From positions 310,001-374,000 of the forward strand of contig PUFA01000183.1 in the NCBI GenBank assembly GCA_003508835.1: a DNA stretch of 64,000 nucleotides. The letters run 5' to 3'. The notes beneath the pieces are model-generated. The model was given only the letters and a program-made list of their open reading frames with translations, was not told where the DNA came from and did no database searches. Numbering within the stretch: position 1 is the first letter of the stretch; the number at the start of each line of letters is the position of its first letter. Positions 47,626-59,063 of this stretch are shown one piece after another. The stretch comes from Eonycteris spelaea. Lineage: Eukaryota; Chordata; Mammalia; Chiroptera; Pteropodidae. The translations under genes and the position numbers were made by a program.

Positions 47626-50238
47626 ATATAAATTAATAACTTTACTAATACAGAACCATGTACAATGCAAGGAAAAAAAAGTATGAAAAAATAAAGCTTA
47701 AAGTTTAATGAACAGGAACAAACAAAGAAAACAATTTGTAGTGCTTTCCTTTTAATCTGATATCAATTTTCTCTAATAAGCAATTAATAAATGAAAAGTA
47801 AACTTTAAATACTTATTAATAACAGTACATTCTACAGAAAGAACACCATCCAAGCATTCTTGGTCAATTTGAATTTTCTCTGAAACATTTATAAATTGAG
47901 ATCCAATAGAAGGAATTTAATTCATATTGGGAGTAGTTCAGGGAGTCTTTTTTTGGAAGAGATATCAGTTGAGTTGAAATGACAGTCTGTTTGAGCTAAG
48001 TCCAAGTATTTTAGAGCATGTTGCCTTCACTACTATTTATTTATTTCTTTTAGCCTTCACTACTTTTTAAAGTCCAAAATAGTGGATTTAAAAAAAGTCC
48101 AAAAACCATGAAGATTTTTTTCTTTAAGTGGAACATTCTGTTTTGCTGCAGTTTGTTGCCATTTTCCCCATCTTATTCTTGTTACTGTTTTTATCAAGCG
48201 CCCATTCCTTTCTGCTGTTATTTCACACCATGAAAATGCATCTTCTCCAGTAACCCAGGGTTTATTTTGATGGAGCATATTGGCCATGGTCAGGGTCAGA
48301 GGAAACAGGCACTTAATTTACACTTCAAATTTTAAAGATTTTTTTAAGATCCTATGAATGATTTTTTTTTCAAAATCTTTGTAAAAGAAAAAACATTTAC
48401 TATTTGAGGACTTTTATGTTGGAAATAATCTGCATAATGGATTCTATTTTTTCTTTACTCATCTGGAGCAAAGTAGGCACTGTGCTCCCTACAAGGTCAT
48501 GTGATTAAGAGACCCCTTTTGTGTCCTCTGCTCCAAGGTCTCGGGCCCATACAGATGGGTGAAAAATGGCAATTTGATGATATCCTGTATCTAAAGAAGA
48601 GCTTCAGATAACATAATGTGTTTAGCTCCAGATTACACTCCACTGGAGCATATGTCACCAGAAACACAGCTCGAGTAAGTGACACTGTATTAGACCCTTA
48701 CCTTGAACTTTAGTTACTGATGAGATTTTGTACCAGAAGGAGGAGGAGATAAACTGGAGAGGAGGTAGATAGACGAATCTTCCTTCCATGTCTCAATTGA
48801 ATATTGTCCATTTATACTTTCCTGATCCCAGCGTCCATTAATGTGAATGGGATATAGGAAAGTAAAGTGGGGATGTAAGGCAATTACACAATCATAGAAT
48901 CTCAGCCTAGGAAAGGACTTTAAAGCATTTCTATTCTACCCAGTTATTTTCAGTTGAAATTATTCTATGATATCTCTGCTAAATTGCTACTTGGTGTTTA
49001 CTTATAGAAAACAGTGAATAAGACAAGAGATTCTGATTATAGATATCACTGTCCTCAGAAGGATGCAACAAACTTAGTAGGATCCTGTCACTTCTAGATG
49101 TTTTGGCCATTAGTGACTTTCTGACCAAAGGCATTTTATGTTGATGGTTGGTTAGAACCATTGGTCAGAATGCTAGACCATCTTCCATTATTAGGCCTTG
49201 TCATTCTAGGAAACTTTATTTATTTATGATTTTATTTCAAACAGGAGAGTGCAAGATGAAGCTGAAGAAAAGCCAGTAGTCTGCAAGTCCTTTAGCTGTC
49301 CAAACATCTGTGGCCAGCACTTCCACTGGCCCTGTTTGAAGGTTTCTTTTTCTCTGCCATATGTCATCATGTCTAGCTGTCAAGGAGAAGGCTGTTATCT
49401 GTTATCACCTGAATTTTTCTGAGGGAGTGTTCATCTTACCACACATCTCAACAGTCTGGTTTAGGCCAGAGATTTTGACTCCTGGACTTCTCTTCCTAAT
49501 CTTAATTTTGTCATTGCAATTCATGGACACTGCTACCCACCCCAGCCCCATTTCTTCCTCTTTCTTCTGTTCATTTTCAGTCACTGAGTTTGCTAATATG
49601 CAGTAAAATATGTATATATTTGTGTAGTATTTATTTTTAAAGAATTAAATTAAAATAAAGTGATCCATTGCTTCTCCTAAGGAAATGATAACCTTTTGTT
49701 CAACAGCCATTACTGAGCTCCCATATGTGTCAGGCATTATTTCCCTTTAGAAGTCCATATTGTCATATTTTTTTTCTGATGTTTCATTTAGATGACATTT
49801 CTTCTCCACCCGTAATAATTCTTATATTCTCTGCTCCAAGAGATGGAGGGGTAGAGTTCTGCTCTACACCAAGAAGATAGTTATCACCCAACTAATAAAG
49901 AATATGGTAGACTAGGGAGTGCTCAGAAATATAATTATTAAAGCAGAGATGGGTAGGGTTTACAGCAACAGAGCTTCTTGAAGCTCCTTCAAAAAGAAGA
50001 GCTAGAATCTCTTTTCTTCCCTTCATTTTAGCAATCAGACCTTCCCTTGTGGCTCCTAAAACCAACCAAAGCTCCTTTTCACTCTGCATCTTGCCAGTGA
50101 CACATCATAGTATAAATGTGCCTTTCCAGCTGTAGGTAACATTGGAGATGCCCATATGTGAAATCATATGGGACATTAGCATCAGAGCCAATAGTAGAAT
50201 TCAGGTCTTCTATCAATATTACCTGCTATAATAAGATA

Positions 50239-50241
<3 letters not shown>
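47626..50241. other. Mostly unrecognised; weak L3/CR1-type patch near 48,880-48,960
   Basis: ACAATCATAGAATCTCAGCC then TAGGAAAGGACTTTAAAGCA near 48,887 is typical of CR1/L3-type 3' ends. At 48,023-48,066 a GCCTTCACTACT word is duplicated 30 bp apart. The minus frame at 48,060-48,287 (75 codons) has no recognisable domain. Confidence 0.4.

Positions 50242-50285
<44 letters not shown>
50242..50285. repeat. (CA)n microsatellite, pure
   Basis: 44 bp of uninterrupted CA. Confidence 0.98.
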
Positions 50286-50289
<4 letters not shown>

Positions 50290-51136
50290 CCAAAAAGACT
50301 CTTCCTTTATCATTTACTAACAAAGAAAAACTCTACAAAATTCTTCTTAGCTGGACAGATGTTCAACATATTTTCTACCACTCATGAGTTCTCCCACATG
50401 AACTAGGGCCACTGTAAACTGAAGGAAATATTTCTTAAATGTGTTAGGAGGTGTTATTCATACTTCAACACTGATGGAACAGTGGCAGATGGTCAGTTCC
50501 CTTCCTCTAGGCATCATGATACCTGAATTATCATGTGATGCTGGGACCCATTCGATGACTGTGGCTACTGTCCCATGAGGTTAATGAGCTGCTTCTCAGA
50601 ATAAAGAAGGGGCAGTAAATACTAAAGGCAGAGCTGTGGATTTGGTCCCCCTGAGTGCAAGTAATAAGGGGGTATGTGGTTTGCAGAGAATTTAAAAGCA
50701 ATGATAAAATTAACTATAAGTCTGTCTGCTTTTTATTATCTCCATATGCTGGCAATTCTAAACAAAGTCAGTAATAAAACATGTCTCCTTGAAAAAAATA
50801 TTTTTTCCTTTATACTCTAATGTTTAGAACAATCGCTAAAGTTATTGTTGATTTCACATATCAAAATATCTATGTAACCTTCAAATTAACATGCTTTAAT
50901 TATGTGTTCTTTAATAAAAATAATATTTCTAGATAGACATTAATGTGGAGAACCCAGTTTTCCAGCTGGCTCCCACTCATGCTGACTGAGCTGCACATGT
51001 CTCAAGAATTTGTGGCTAGTGGTTTGGGATTATTTAAGCTTGCCTCAGTGACATGCATGTCTTCATTTCCTACAGTACCGCACATTCCTATGATTAAACA
51101 GCAGATTCAAAATAAACAACAATGAAATAATATTGG
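50286..51136. other. No recognised feature
   Basis: Unique-looking sequence up to the start of the MLT1 LTR. Confidence 0.4.
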
Positions 51137-51551
51137 TGTATTAGTCAACTCAGGCTGTCATAATCAAATAACACAGACTAGGTAGCTTAAACACAGAAAT
51201 TAATTTTCTCACAGTTCTGGAGGCTGAAAGTACAAGATCAAAGTGCCAGCAAAGCTGGTTTCTAGTGAAGCCTCTCTCTTTGGCCACTTTGATGCTGTGC
51301 ACTCACATGGTCTTTACTGTGTGCACAAAGGCAGGGAGCAGGCAGAGAGGGAGGGGAGAGAGAGAGAGATTTTCAGTGTTTCTTCCTCTTCTTATAAGGA
51401 CAGCAATCTAATTAGATCAGGGTCCCAACTTATGACCTCATTTAACTTTAATTACCACCTTAAAGGCCCTATCTCCAAATATAATCGCATCAGGGGTTAG
51501 GGCTTCAATATATGAATTTGAAAGGGTGAGAACATAATTCAGTCTATAACA
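51137..51551 (+). mobile_element. MLT1-type MaLR solo LTR, both ends present
   Basis: It begins TGTATTAGTCAACTCAGGCT and ends CAGTCTATAACA, giving the TGT...ACA termini of MaLR LTRs. Internal blocks are in order: TTCTCACAGTTCTGGAGGCT, GTACAAGATCAAAGTGCCAG, CTCTTCTTATAAGGACAGCA, TGACCTCATTTAACTTTAAT, GGCCCTATCTCCAAATATAA and GGGGTTAGGGCTTCAATATA. Only one LTR is present, so internal sequence was lost by recombination. The 5-bp flanks ATTGG and GATAG do not match. A GAGAGG-rich patch near 51,345 is a local expansion. Confidence 0.88.
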
Positions 51552-52189
51552 GATAGTGAATGTTGAAGAAAAACAAACAGAACTTTAGTCACTTCAATTC
51601 TGTTATTCATTGTGACTATGCAGCACTTTCATTTGTCTTTAAAATTTAAAACAGAGAGTACAAATTGCAATGGATAATATTTTTGTTTGATAAATACAAA
51701 TTTTAGTTCATGCTTGAAATATTTTACTTATTTGAAATATCTTTAACAAAAAATTATAAACTATTGCTAATATATAATTATGAATTATGATTTACTTGTT
51801 ATTAAGCTGAAATGTATTGTTCATTATTACAACAGACAAATATATAGATGTTTTCCTCTTTTTCAAAAAATATGTTAATTAAAAATTTTAATTTATTATT
51901 TTCTCATACTGTAAAATTTTATTTTAACTTTTGTTGGCTTGATTATAAATACAATGGCCAGGAAAAGAAAATCTTTACTGTTTCATTATTAGGCATTTTT
52001 ATACTTTATTTCATAATTATAGTTAAAAATTAACTTGTCATTGGATGTCAGATAACCATGGAAAGCCACTAAAGAAAGGTGTTTGGTCATCACTAGAAAG
52101 AAAAATAGAAAGTTAAGTAAATCATTTTGTTGAGATCCTGAAGCCTTAAATTAACCTAGATAACTTTTCTCTGAAGAAATATGGCTGGG
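51552..52189. other. No recognised feature
   Basis: Very AT-rich sequence. Confidence 0.4.
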
Positions 52190-52700
52190 GCCTTTTTTAA
52201 TAATGTGGGGTTGGGGAAAGTGAATAAATAGATTCAACCACCTGCACCCAGGCTCACTCTCAGTCATTCCTGCTTGGGCTCTGTCTCCCGCACCAAAGGC
52301 ATCAAGCACATACCAACGGGTACCCCAGCCCACATAGACACTCCAACAATCAATCCTTGGCTAACCCTGCAGGCCTAGAGTGTGTGTCCCAGCAACAGAC
52401 TCTGCCCTCAAGATAATGGACCCCAGAAAAAGCCATCAAGGAATGGGCTCGAGTTGTTTGGGGCAAAGGGCATATTTCGGGGATCACACACATGGATCTT
52501 GCTGAACGAGCCTTCAGATGGGCGTGTCCCCGTAGCCTTGTGGACTCTTCACCCCACAGAGAGAGACATAGCCTAAGGAGGGTGGCCGGCTGGCCACCCA
52601 GGCTGTCCAGATTTAAGGGAGGCACTATTTTGGCCAACTATTTCCACTGGTGGGTGGAACATAGCTCTGAAATGTGGGCTGTGCAAGATACGTTTTTCAA
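52190..52700. other. Unclassified GC- and CpG-richer patch
   Basis: About 0.5 kb with nine CpGs (for example ACGGG at 52,317, CTCGAG at 52,449, TTCGGG at 52,478, GGCGTG at 52,521 and GCCGGC at 52,587), well above the flanks. It ends in a plain AT-rich boundary on each side. Frames of 64-95 codons run through it on both strands, none with a domain I know. It could be part of an LTR or other insertion too young to have lost its CpGs, or a small regulatory island. I see no terminal repeats. Confidence 0.4.
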
Positions 52701-53041
52701 AAATTTCTCCTAACTAGCTCTTTGGTGGCTTCATACATCACAGATCTTAAGTGTCAGCCCTTACTCAGGATTCCTGGAATGGCCATAAGAGAGCCATGGA
52801 AAGTCTCCCTGCCTTGTGGTTCTCTAAGAGTGATAACTTTATGGCTTATTTCTGAGCTCTAAGACAGTTGGCTGGGAATCGTATAGACCAAAGTCAAACT
52901 TTTACACAGTTTTCTAAGCATTAAATATAGCATTTTTTCATCTTATGGTTTTTGGGCCAAAATTACTTGACAATAAACAAAAACCACTCTTTAAGTACCC
53001 TTTATTTAATATATTTGCATCTATATTTACATTGTTCTGTA
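52701..53041. other. No recognised feature
   Basis: Unique-looking sequence between the CpG-bearing patch and a TG/CA simple repeat. Confidence 0.4.
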
Positions 53042-53127
53042 TTTGCATGTGAGTGTGCATGTGTGTGCAAATGTACATTTATGCATCTGTGCATACACAT
53101 GTGCGTGTATATGTATGTGCCTGTGTT
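53042..53127. repeat. Imperfect (TG)n/(CA) simple repeat
   Basis: About 86 bp of degenerate TG and CA units mixed with AT (GTGTGCATGTGTGTGC near 53,053; ATACACATGTGCGTGTATAT near 53,093). The overlapping Cys/Val-rich and His/Thr-rich frames come from the repeat. Confidence 0.85.
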
Positions 53128-55888
53128 GTATCTCTGGCTCTCAGAAGTTCCATTGAGAATGATTTGTTTTGAATACTGATGCCTGTTCTTTCTCTTAAAC
53201 ATGTCAGCAGAAGCTGTGAAAAGGTACAGATCAGAGAATATAACATCCCCTCAGGGACTTCTCAGAGGTTCACACTTCATGTGCCAGACTCCCTTGTTTC
53301 AGGATAAGTATTTGACATGCTTTGTTACCTGATTAAACCTGCATGTGTTTTGTTCTGGCTTATTACTGTCTGAGGCACTGTGTTGTGAAATGAAAATTAC
53401 TGGCAATTGCCTGCCAAATGCAGTGATTCAGAGAATCATGAATTAGGATTTGTTAATTACAGAGATGTGCACCTGATAGGTTAATTTCAAAAGCAAAGTT
53501 AACCATATGCACTCTATTTATTTTCAAACTAATTCAATTGAATCACATTTTATTTAAAAGGCCCTATTGGTCCCTATTAATAAACAAGAAACAATAAACA
53601 AAATGCTTTGCTAAGACTCAATCTCATTTCACTTAGGGTGGAGAATGAAGGAGAAAATTACATTTTCATGAAATGGAATTGAAACACCAATGATTCTTAT
53701 GGGACATTTCTTCAATAGTACTCTTATTTGGTATTGTCATTCTGTATTATTGTCATATTAAATTTAATTTGAAAATATGTAGCTTCATGGAATTAGATGG
53801 ATTTGAGAATAAGTAAAAAAGAGATGGGAAAAGAGAGAAGACTCTGTTATAAGCCCACAGGTTTTTTCTATCTTCCATTGATGTTTAGATTTTAAATAAA
53901 TTGCTATAGATGATGTCTAATTTTTTACTTTATAGATCATTTTGTTAAAGTTAATAGGTGTTAAATCAAAACAACAGTAACGATTTAGTGCTACACAGTC
54001 TAAGAAGGCAGTTTCTTTAAAAGATTCAATGTGTTGAGTCATAGCCTGAGGACCTGAAATCCAAGCTATTTATTTTAAAGGGTATATCTATTATAGTTAT
54101 ATTAAGGTTTTTCCTTAATTAAAGGCCAGGAATGCCCATAAGAGTAATTTTTAAAAGATCCAGACAGAAAAGCCCAAAGTAAAAAGTTTAATTACCCATT
54201 CATCAGAAGACACAGATTGTTAACAGTTTCAATACTTATATTCTTTAGTCTGGTCTTATATTTTATATGAGCTGTCTCTATATCTTTCAGAAACTGTGAT
54301 TTTTTTTTTTTTAGCATATACTCCTCTGTTACGTTAATCTCCAATTTTCTAACATCCTCACCAGAAGTAACACATCTTGGGTTCCTCTCATGCATGCTCC
54401 CAGATATTATATTATCTAGGTTATTATTTAAGTAATTTTCCAGCAAAAGAAAGCTCCAAAATGCTAACAATTTCTGTATTATAAAATACAGTTCAAGTGT
54501 TTGGAGGATACTTTTAAAACTGTTACACTATTTCCTTAAAATGACGGCAACACAAGGTTTTCTGGCCTATCACACTCCCTGAATTTTGTTAACCCTCCCT
54601 GAGAACTAAATGACAAAGAATTAAAAACTGCTTTAAGTCATATCTTAGCTAATATTTACTTTTGAAATATTTATTATATGTTTATATTACTGATTTATAA
54701 TCATTTGATAAAATTTTTATCTTTATATTGTTCTCCTGGTTGTTTTTAAGGCACTGAGGTTCCACTATACTAACTCTTTTAATAGATGTTAGAATCCAGT
54801 TCTTGGTTTAATATAAATTCTGACATTCTCTGAAGTTCCTGTGGATATTTAAGTAGACCAAGGCAATCCATACTTCTGAAACAATATGTCGTAATGCTAC
54901 AATTTTTCCATTGCTTTACTTCTCTTTAATATTTCTTTTTTAAAAACAACATTAATGAAAAGCAACAGATTTTCCAAAAATTGTTTTTTGTAAGAAACAG
55001 CTTTTATCACCAATTTCCTAATTGTTTTAATAACTAGCTCAGATGAATTGCATGAATTATTTTATTATAAGGGTAGATATTATCTAATTAATGCTATTTA
55101 AAAATATTCATGTATAAATATCTAAATTAGTGGTTTCAATGTTTAAATTCCTTCATTCAAAAATAAATAAAAACTGAAAAGCCATGCTTTTTGCATGTCA
55201 CACTTTGTTTTCAGCATCAGGAATATAGGTATGTAGGACAACAATCCTTACCATAGAGAGGTTCACATGGTGAGGCAACACATGGACAAACAACTTGATG
55301 CTGCGGTTGTTACTGGAATAAGAGTGAGAAGAAATGAGCTCCTCCTGGGGTCTTGGGAAATGTCTATAGAGGAAATTCTTTGGAGGTGAGGAAAGACATC
55401 CAAATTGAGGTTATGGAGGCCTTATTCTGCTTTGGGAATGAGTGGCCAGCTGAAGCTATAGCAGAGAGGAAAGAGAGAGTTCATTTACTATAAGCCAGAA
55501 TAAAAAATATATATATGCTGCAAGGCCTTGAAGGACTTACTGAAGATTTTTTAATAGAAAAGCACAGAGCCAGCCCTGTCCCTGTCAGGGCAAAAAAATA
55601 AGGAAGCAGACTGTTAGTACCTCCTCTGAACCCTCCTGAGGGCACACAGCACCCTAGTAGATGTATTTCCCAAATTCATAGGATGTACTAATAAGATATA
55701 CACTGAGAGAACTCTCCATTCATCCCTGTCCACCCATTCACACAGCAGTTTGCAGCTTTCCCCTCTCCCCAACTTAGTCACAACTGTTATCCCCAGGATA
55801 GCTGTACTCCTTCCTAGAACGAGAAGACAAGTGTTCCTAGAACCTTCTCAGGAGTCTTATCAATCTCTAACCATAAAGTTGTACAGAG
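53128..55888. other. No recognised gene; possible antisense L2 remnant near 55,200-55,490
   Basis: 53,380-53,600 is free of repeats and rich in TAATTA-type words (see findings). The stretch at 55,200-55,490 has loose similarity to the antisense L2 3' region (for example GACATCCAAATTGAGG near 55,396). No exon evidence. Confidence 0.4.
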
Positions 55889-55900
55889 CAAACAGTCTTT

Positions 55901-58040
55901 TTTTTTTAATATTTTTTTATTTTTCAATTACAGTTGACATTTGATATTATATTAGTTTCAGGAGTACCACATAATAGTTGGACATTTATATAACTTACAA
56001 AGTGACCCCTGATCAGTCTAGTACCCGCCCTACATCATACCCAATAATTGCATTATTACCGACTATATTCCTTATGCTGTACTTTACATCCCCATGACTA
56101 TTATGTAATTACCAGTTTGTACTTCTTAATCCCTTCCCATTTTTCATCCATCCCCCAACCCCTCTCCCATTTGGCAAACATCAAAATGTTCTCTGTATCT
56201 ATGAGTTTGTTTCTTCCATGTTTGTTTATTTATTTTATTCCTTGGCTTCCACATGTAACTGATATTATATGGCATGTCTTTGTCTGACTTATTCCACTCA
56301 ACACAATACCCTCTAGATCCATCCATGTTGTTGCAGATGGCAAGATTTCATTCTTTTCATGGCTGAGTAATATTCCATTGTATATATGTACCACCTCTTC
56401 TTTATCCATTCAACTATTGATGCACATCCATGTTGCCTCTATATCTTGGCTACTGGAAATAATACATCAGTATTAAACATACAAATGCGCATGGCCCTTT
56501 GAAGTAGTGTTAGGGGTTTGTTTAGATAAATACTCAGAAGTGGGATTACTGGGTCCTTCTTTGTCTTTGTTTTATCCTTATCCTTTGTATGTGCCCTCCT
56601 GTTGTAGTTGAGTCTTGGTTGCTGTTTGCACATTAGAGGGAAGGATTGACCCTTGGGCTGATTGGTTGTGAGGACTGGCTGGTGACTACAGTGGAGGAGC
56701 TGTTGTGCAGGGTCTGATCCTATGGAGCAGAATTCACTTTAGAAGAACTCGGTGCCTGCCTTGTCTTCCCTCTGGGTGTGTTGTTCTTGAATGTGGCCCC
56801 AGGTGGTACCCCTGTTCTGTGTGAAGTGGGCCACCAGGCATGTCATCCCGGGGCCTCCTGGGAGAGAGTCTACCACAGGCCAAGGTCATTTCAGTCTGAG
56901 CCCTGCCCAGGGACACCTGACATGAGTCATCAAGTAATCTACAGATGGCCTCCACCTGTGTTGGGCTTGCTTGTACCTCAAAAGGCCAAGCTGTGAACAG
57001 AAACCAGCTGCTACTAGTGCTGAGCTTAGTTGGAGGATGTGTGCTCAGCAAGAGGTACAGAGCATGCTGAGGCCAGATGTTGCTTGTTTGGGTTTTGCAA
57101 ACCTTTGAGAGATTTTAGTAAAGTCTGCAACATGAGCCAAGGCAGGCCATTTGTATGGAAAAGCCACTTGGAAGCACCTTGGGTGGGTCTATAAATTGGG
57201 TAGGGCAGGGTCTTGAGGAATCACCAGGGTGGAGCAAATGATGCCACCCAGGTTGATGGAGACTCAGATATGCTGCATCCCCTACCTTCGTCTGCATGCT
57301 GGAGGGAGGAGGGTGCAAAAGGAACAATGGTTTTTACCAGGGCTTCTGTTTGGAAGAAAGCTACCCTGCAGCCCTCACCCTGAAGTCAGATAATTTATAT
57401 CCTCCTTATATGTCCCTGGTGCCTTTCAAGCTGCTGCCCAGTGCTGAAGCTCAGAGCGAGTGAGTCTGTCAGTGAGTATATCCATGCACGGACTCCATCA
57501 AAGGAAGACCTGGGACTTCAGCCACCCTCCATCTCACTCAGGCACAATCTCCACTGTTTTTCACAGCTAGAAGTTGTAGGGACTTCTTTTCCTGGCACTG
57601 GAACCATGAGATGGACAGCCTGGTGTGAGGCTGGGAACCCTTGCTCTTCTGGGAGAACTTCCACAGCTGAATTATTCCTCCCAATTTTTAACTGACTCAT
57701 AAAGGTGCAGGATAAGCCTGTTTCCATGTCTCTGCCCCTCCTACCAACCTAGAGGTGGCTTTTTCTCTATGTCCTTAGTTGGAGACTGTGTGTTCAGCTA
57801 GACTTCAGGTGATTCCCTATTATGGCTGTTCTCTAATTTATTTGTAATTTTGACGTGGTCATGAGAGATGGCATTTACCTACTCTGTCATCTTGACCAGA
57901 AATCTGTACCATCTTTTCTTTATCCATTCATCCATTGATGAACATCCAGGTTGCCTCCATATCTTAACTAAATAATGCTGCAATGAACATTGGAGGCACA
58001 TCCCTTCAAAGTAGTGTTTTGGGTTTCTTCAGATAAATAT
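55901..58040 (-). mobile_element. Chimeric antisense L1: 3' end + 5' UTR + second ORF2 piece
   Basis: On the + strand the order is: poly(T) tail complement (55,898-55,907), L1 3' UTR and ORF2 3' end (to about 56,555), a complete L1 5' UTR (56,556-57,901, ending CTGTCATCTTGACC near 57,885), then ORF2 3'-end sequence again (57,902-58,040). The last piece repeats the region at about 56,385-56,545 with divergence: TTTATCCATTCAACTATTG against TTTATCCATTCATCCATTG. Short matching flanks, CAAACAGTCTTT at 55,889-55,900 and CAAACAATCTTT at 58,041-58,052, suggest a single insertion, though three of these bases merge with the T-run. ORF1 and nearly all of ORF2 are missing. Confidence 0.7.
56556..57901 (-). 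promoter_or_regulatory. L1 5' UTR, complete at its 5' terminus
   Basis: GC-richer, about 1.35 kb. It shares blocks with the 5' UTR at 5,254-6,917: GTGCCCTCCTGTTGTAGTTG near 56,591, GGGCTGATTGGTTGTGAGGA near 56,656 and TGGAGCAAATGATGCCACCC near 57,231. Its 5' end lies at the same point, TTTACCTACTCTGTCATCTT near 57,874. In intact L1 this region is the internal promoter. Here it leads into an ORF2 3' fragment and so drives nothing coding. Confidence 0.65.
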
Positions 58041-58199
58041 CAAACAATCTTTGAATAAGGAGGCTGCCTCCCAAGTCCCCGGAGGCAGCAGGTGTCTCTC
58101 TCTAGCCCAGATGGCCTGTGGAGCCAGAGAAGATGGCTTGAAAAGCAGGGATTCTCTGCTGCCTCTATCTTTTATATTTTCTTTTTAGGTAAGTTGTGT

Positions 58200-58545
58200 T
58201 TCTGTCCAAAGTTAATTGCAGAAGACCCATATAAAGGGACCTGTACAGAGATTTATATTACAGTAATATTAATCGCCATTTTATATATTTTGGCCAAAAA
58301 AAAAAAAAACCCTAAGTTTCTAACAATAGAAATCGGTTAAATAAATTATGGTAGATCCATACAACTTTATATGATTTGGCCATTATAAATCATAGAGAAA
58401 ATAATATATAATAAAATGGACTTGATTTCTAAATGCTAGAATTCTGCATGATTTTTTCTTCTTTTTGCTTATATGCATCTCCTAAATTTTCTATAATGTA
58501 TGTGTATGTTTCAGTAAAAAGAGAATATTGTTTTTAAAGTCAGCA
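58200..58545 (+). mobile_element. Ancient L1 3' end
   Basis: TTCTAACAATAGAAATCGGT, TAAATAAATTATGGTAGATC, CCATACAACTTTATATGATT and a terminal TGTATGTTTCAGTAAAAAGA match old L1M ORF2-end and 3' UTR text in order. An A-run (58,297-58,309) lies within it. Confidence 0.6.
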
Positions 58546-59039
58546 GTACTTTTTTCTATTTTGAGGCTGAGACATTGGGATTCAGTACTATTTAAAGCAG
58601 CCATAAATTTAGAAAATTATTAATATATATCTTCCTGTATAATTTACCTAGGGAATCAAGTCTATATTTCTGAACATTTCAAAGCTATAATTTCAGCCAT
58701 GATACTGGAAACATGGTAAAGCCTCAAAGGTAAAATTTAAGATGTTGCATTATCTATCAAAACCTCCTGACACACACAGATTTTATTTATGCAAAATTTG
58801 GGCAGAAACCGTAGTTTTCATTACTGAACCTGTGATTTGATGAATTGTTCTTTTTTCTCTCTTAAGTCTGGGATTTAATAGTTGCAAATACAAAGGCATA
58901 AAAATATAAAAACTTTTTATTTCCTACACAATTATTACGTATCGTTTATCATTTATGGTCGCTGATTTCGCCAACCTACCCATACACACACAAGATTAAT
59001 GCTTTGTTCAGGTTATCATCCTGAAAATAAATTTGATTT
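58546..59039. other. No recognised feature
   Basis: AT-rich sequence leading to the L1 integration site at 59,040. Confidence 0.4.
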
Positions 59040-59063
59040 AAAAGCTGTATGGATCATCAATAA
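59040..59063. repeat. Target-site duplication, left copy
   Basis: A 24-bp duplicated target; its core TGTATGGATCATCAATAA (59,046-59,063) matches 60,051-60,068 with one change. The preceding TTT and the AAAA start give a TTT|AAAA cleavage context, the L1 endonuclease consensus. Confidence 0.85.

Noticed and set aside
51137..51551. Target-site duplication for the MLT1 LTR
   Set aside because: The 5-bp flanks (ATTGG and GATAG) do not match, so age or mutation has erased it.
56540..56600. Splicing as the cause of the 5' UTR to ORF2 join
   Set aside because: I cannot see an AG acceptor at the ORF2 side or a GT donor at the UTR side in related copies; template jumping or deletion fits at least as well.
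58170..58200. Pyrimidine tract, AG and GTAAGT in close order, resembling splice sites
   Set aside because: Acceptor and donor abut with no exon between them, and no coding frame links to other exons.
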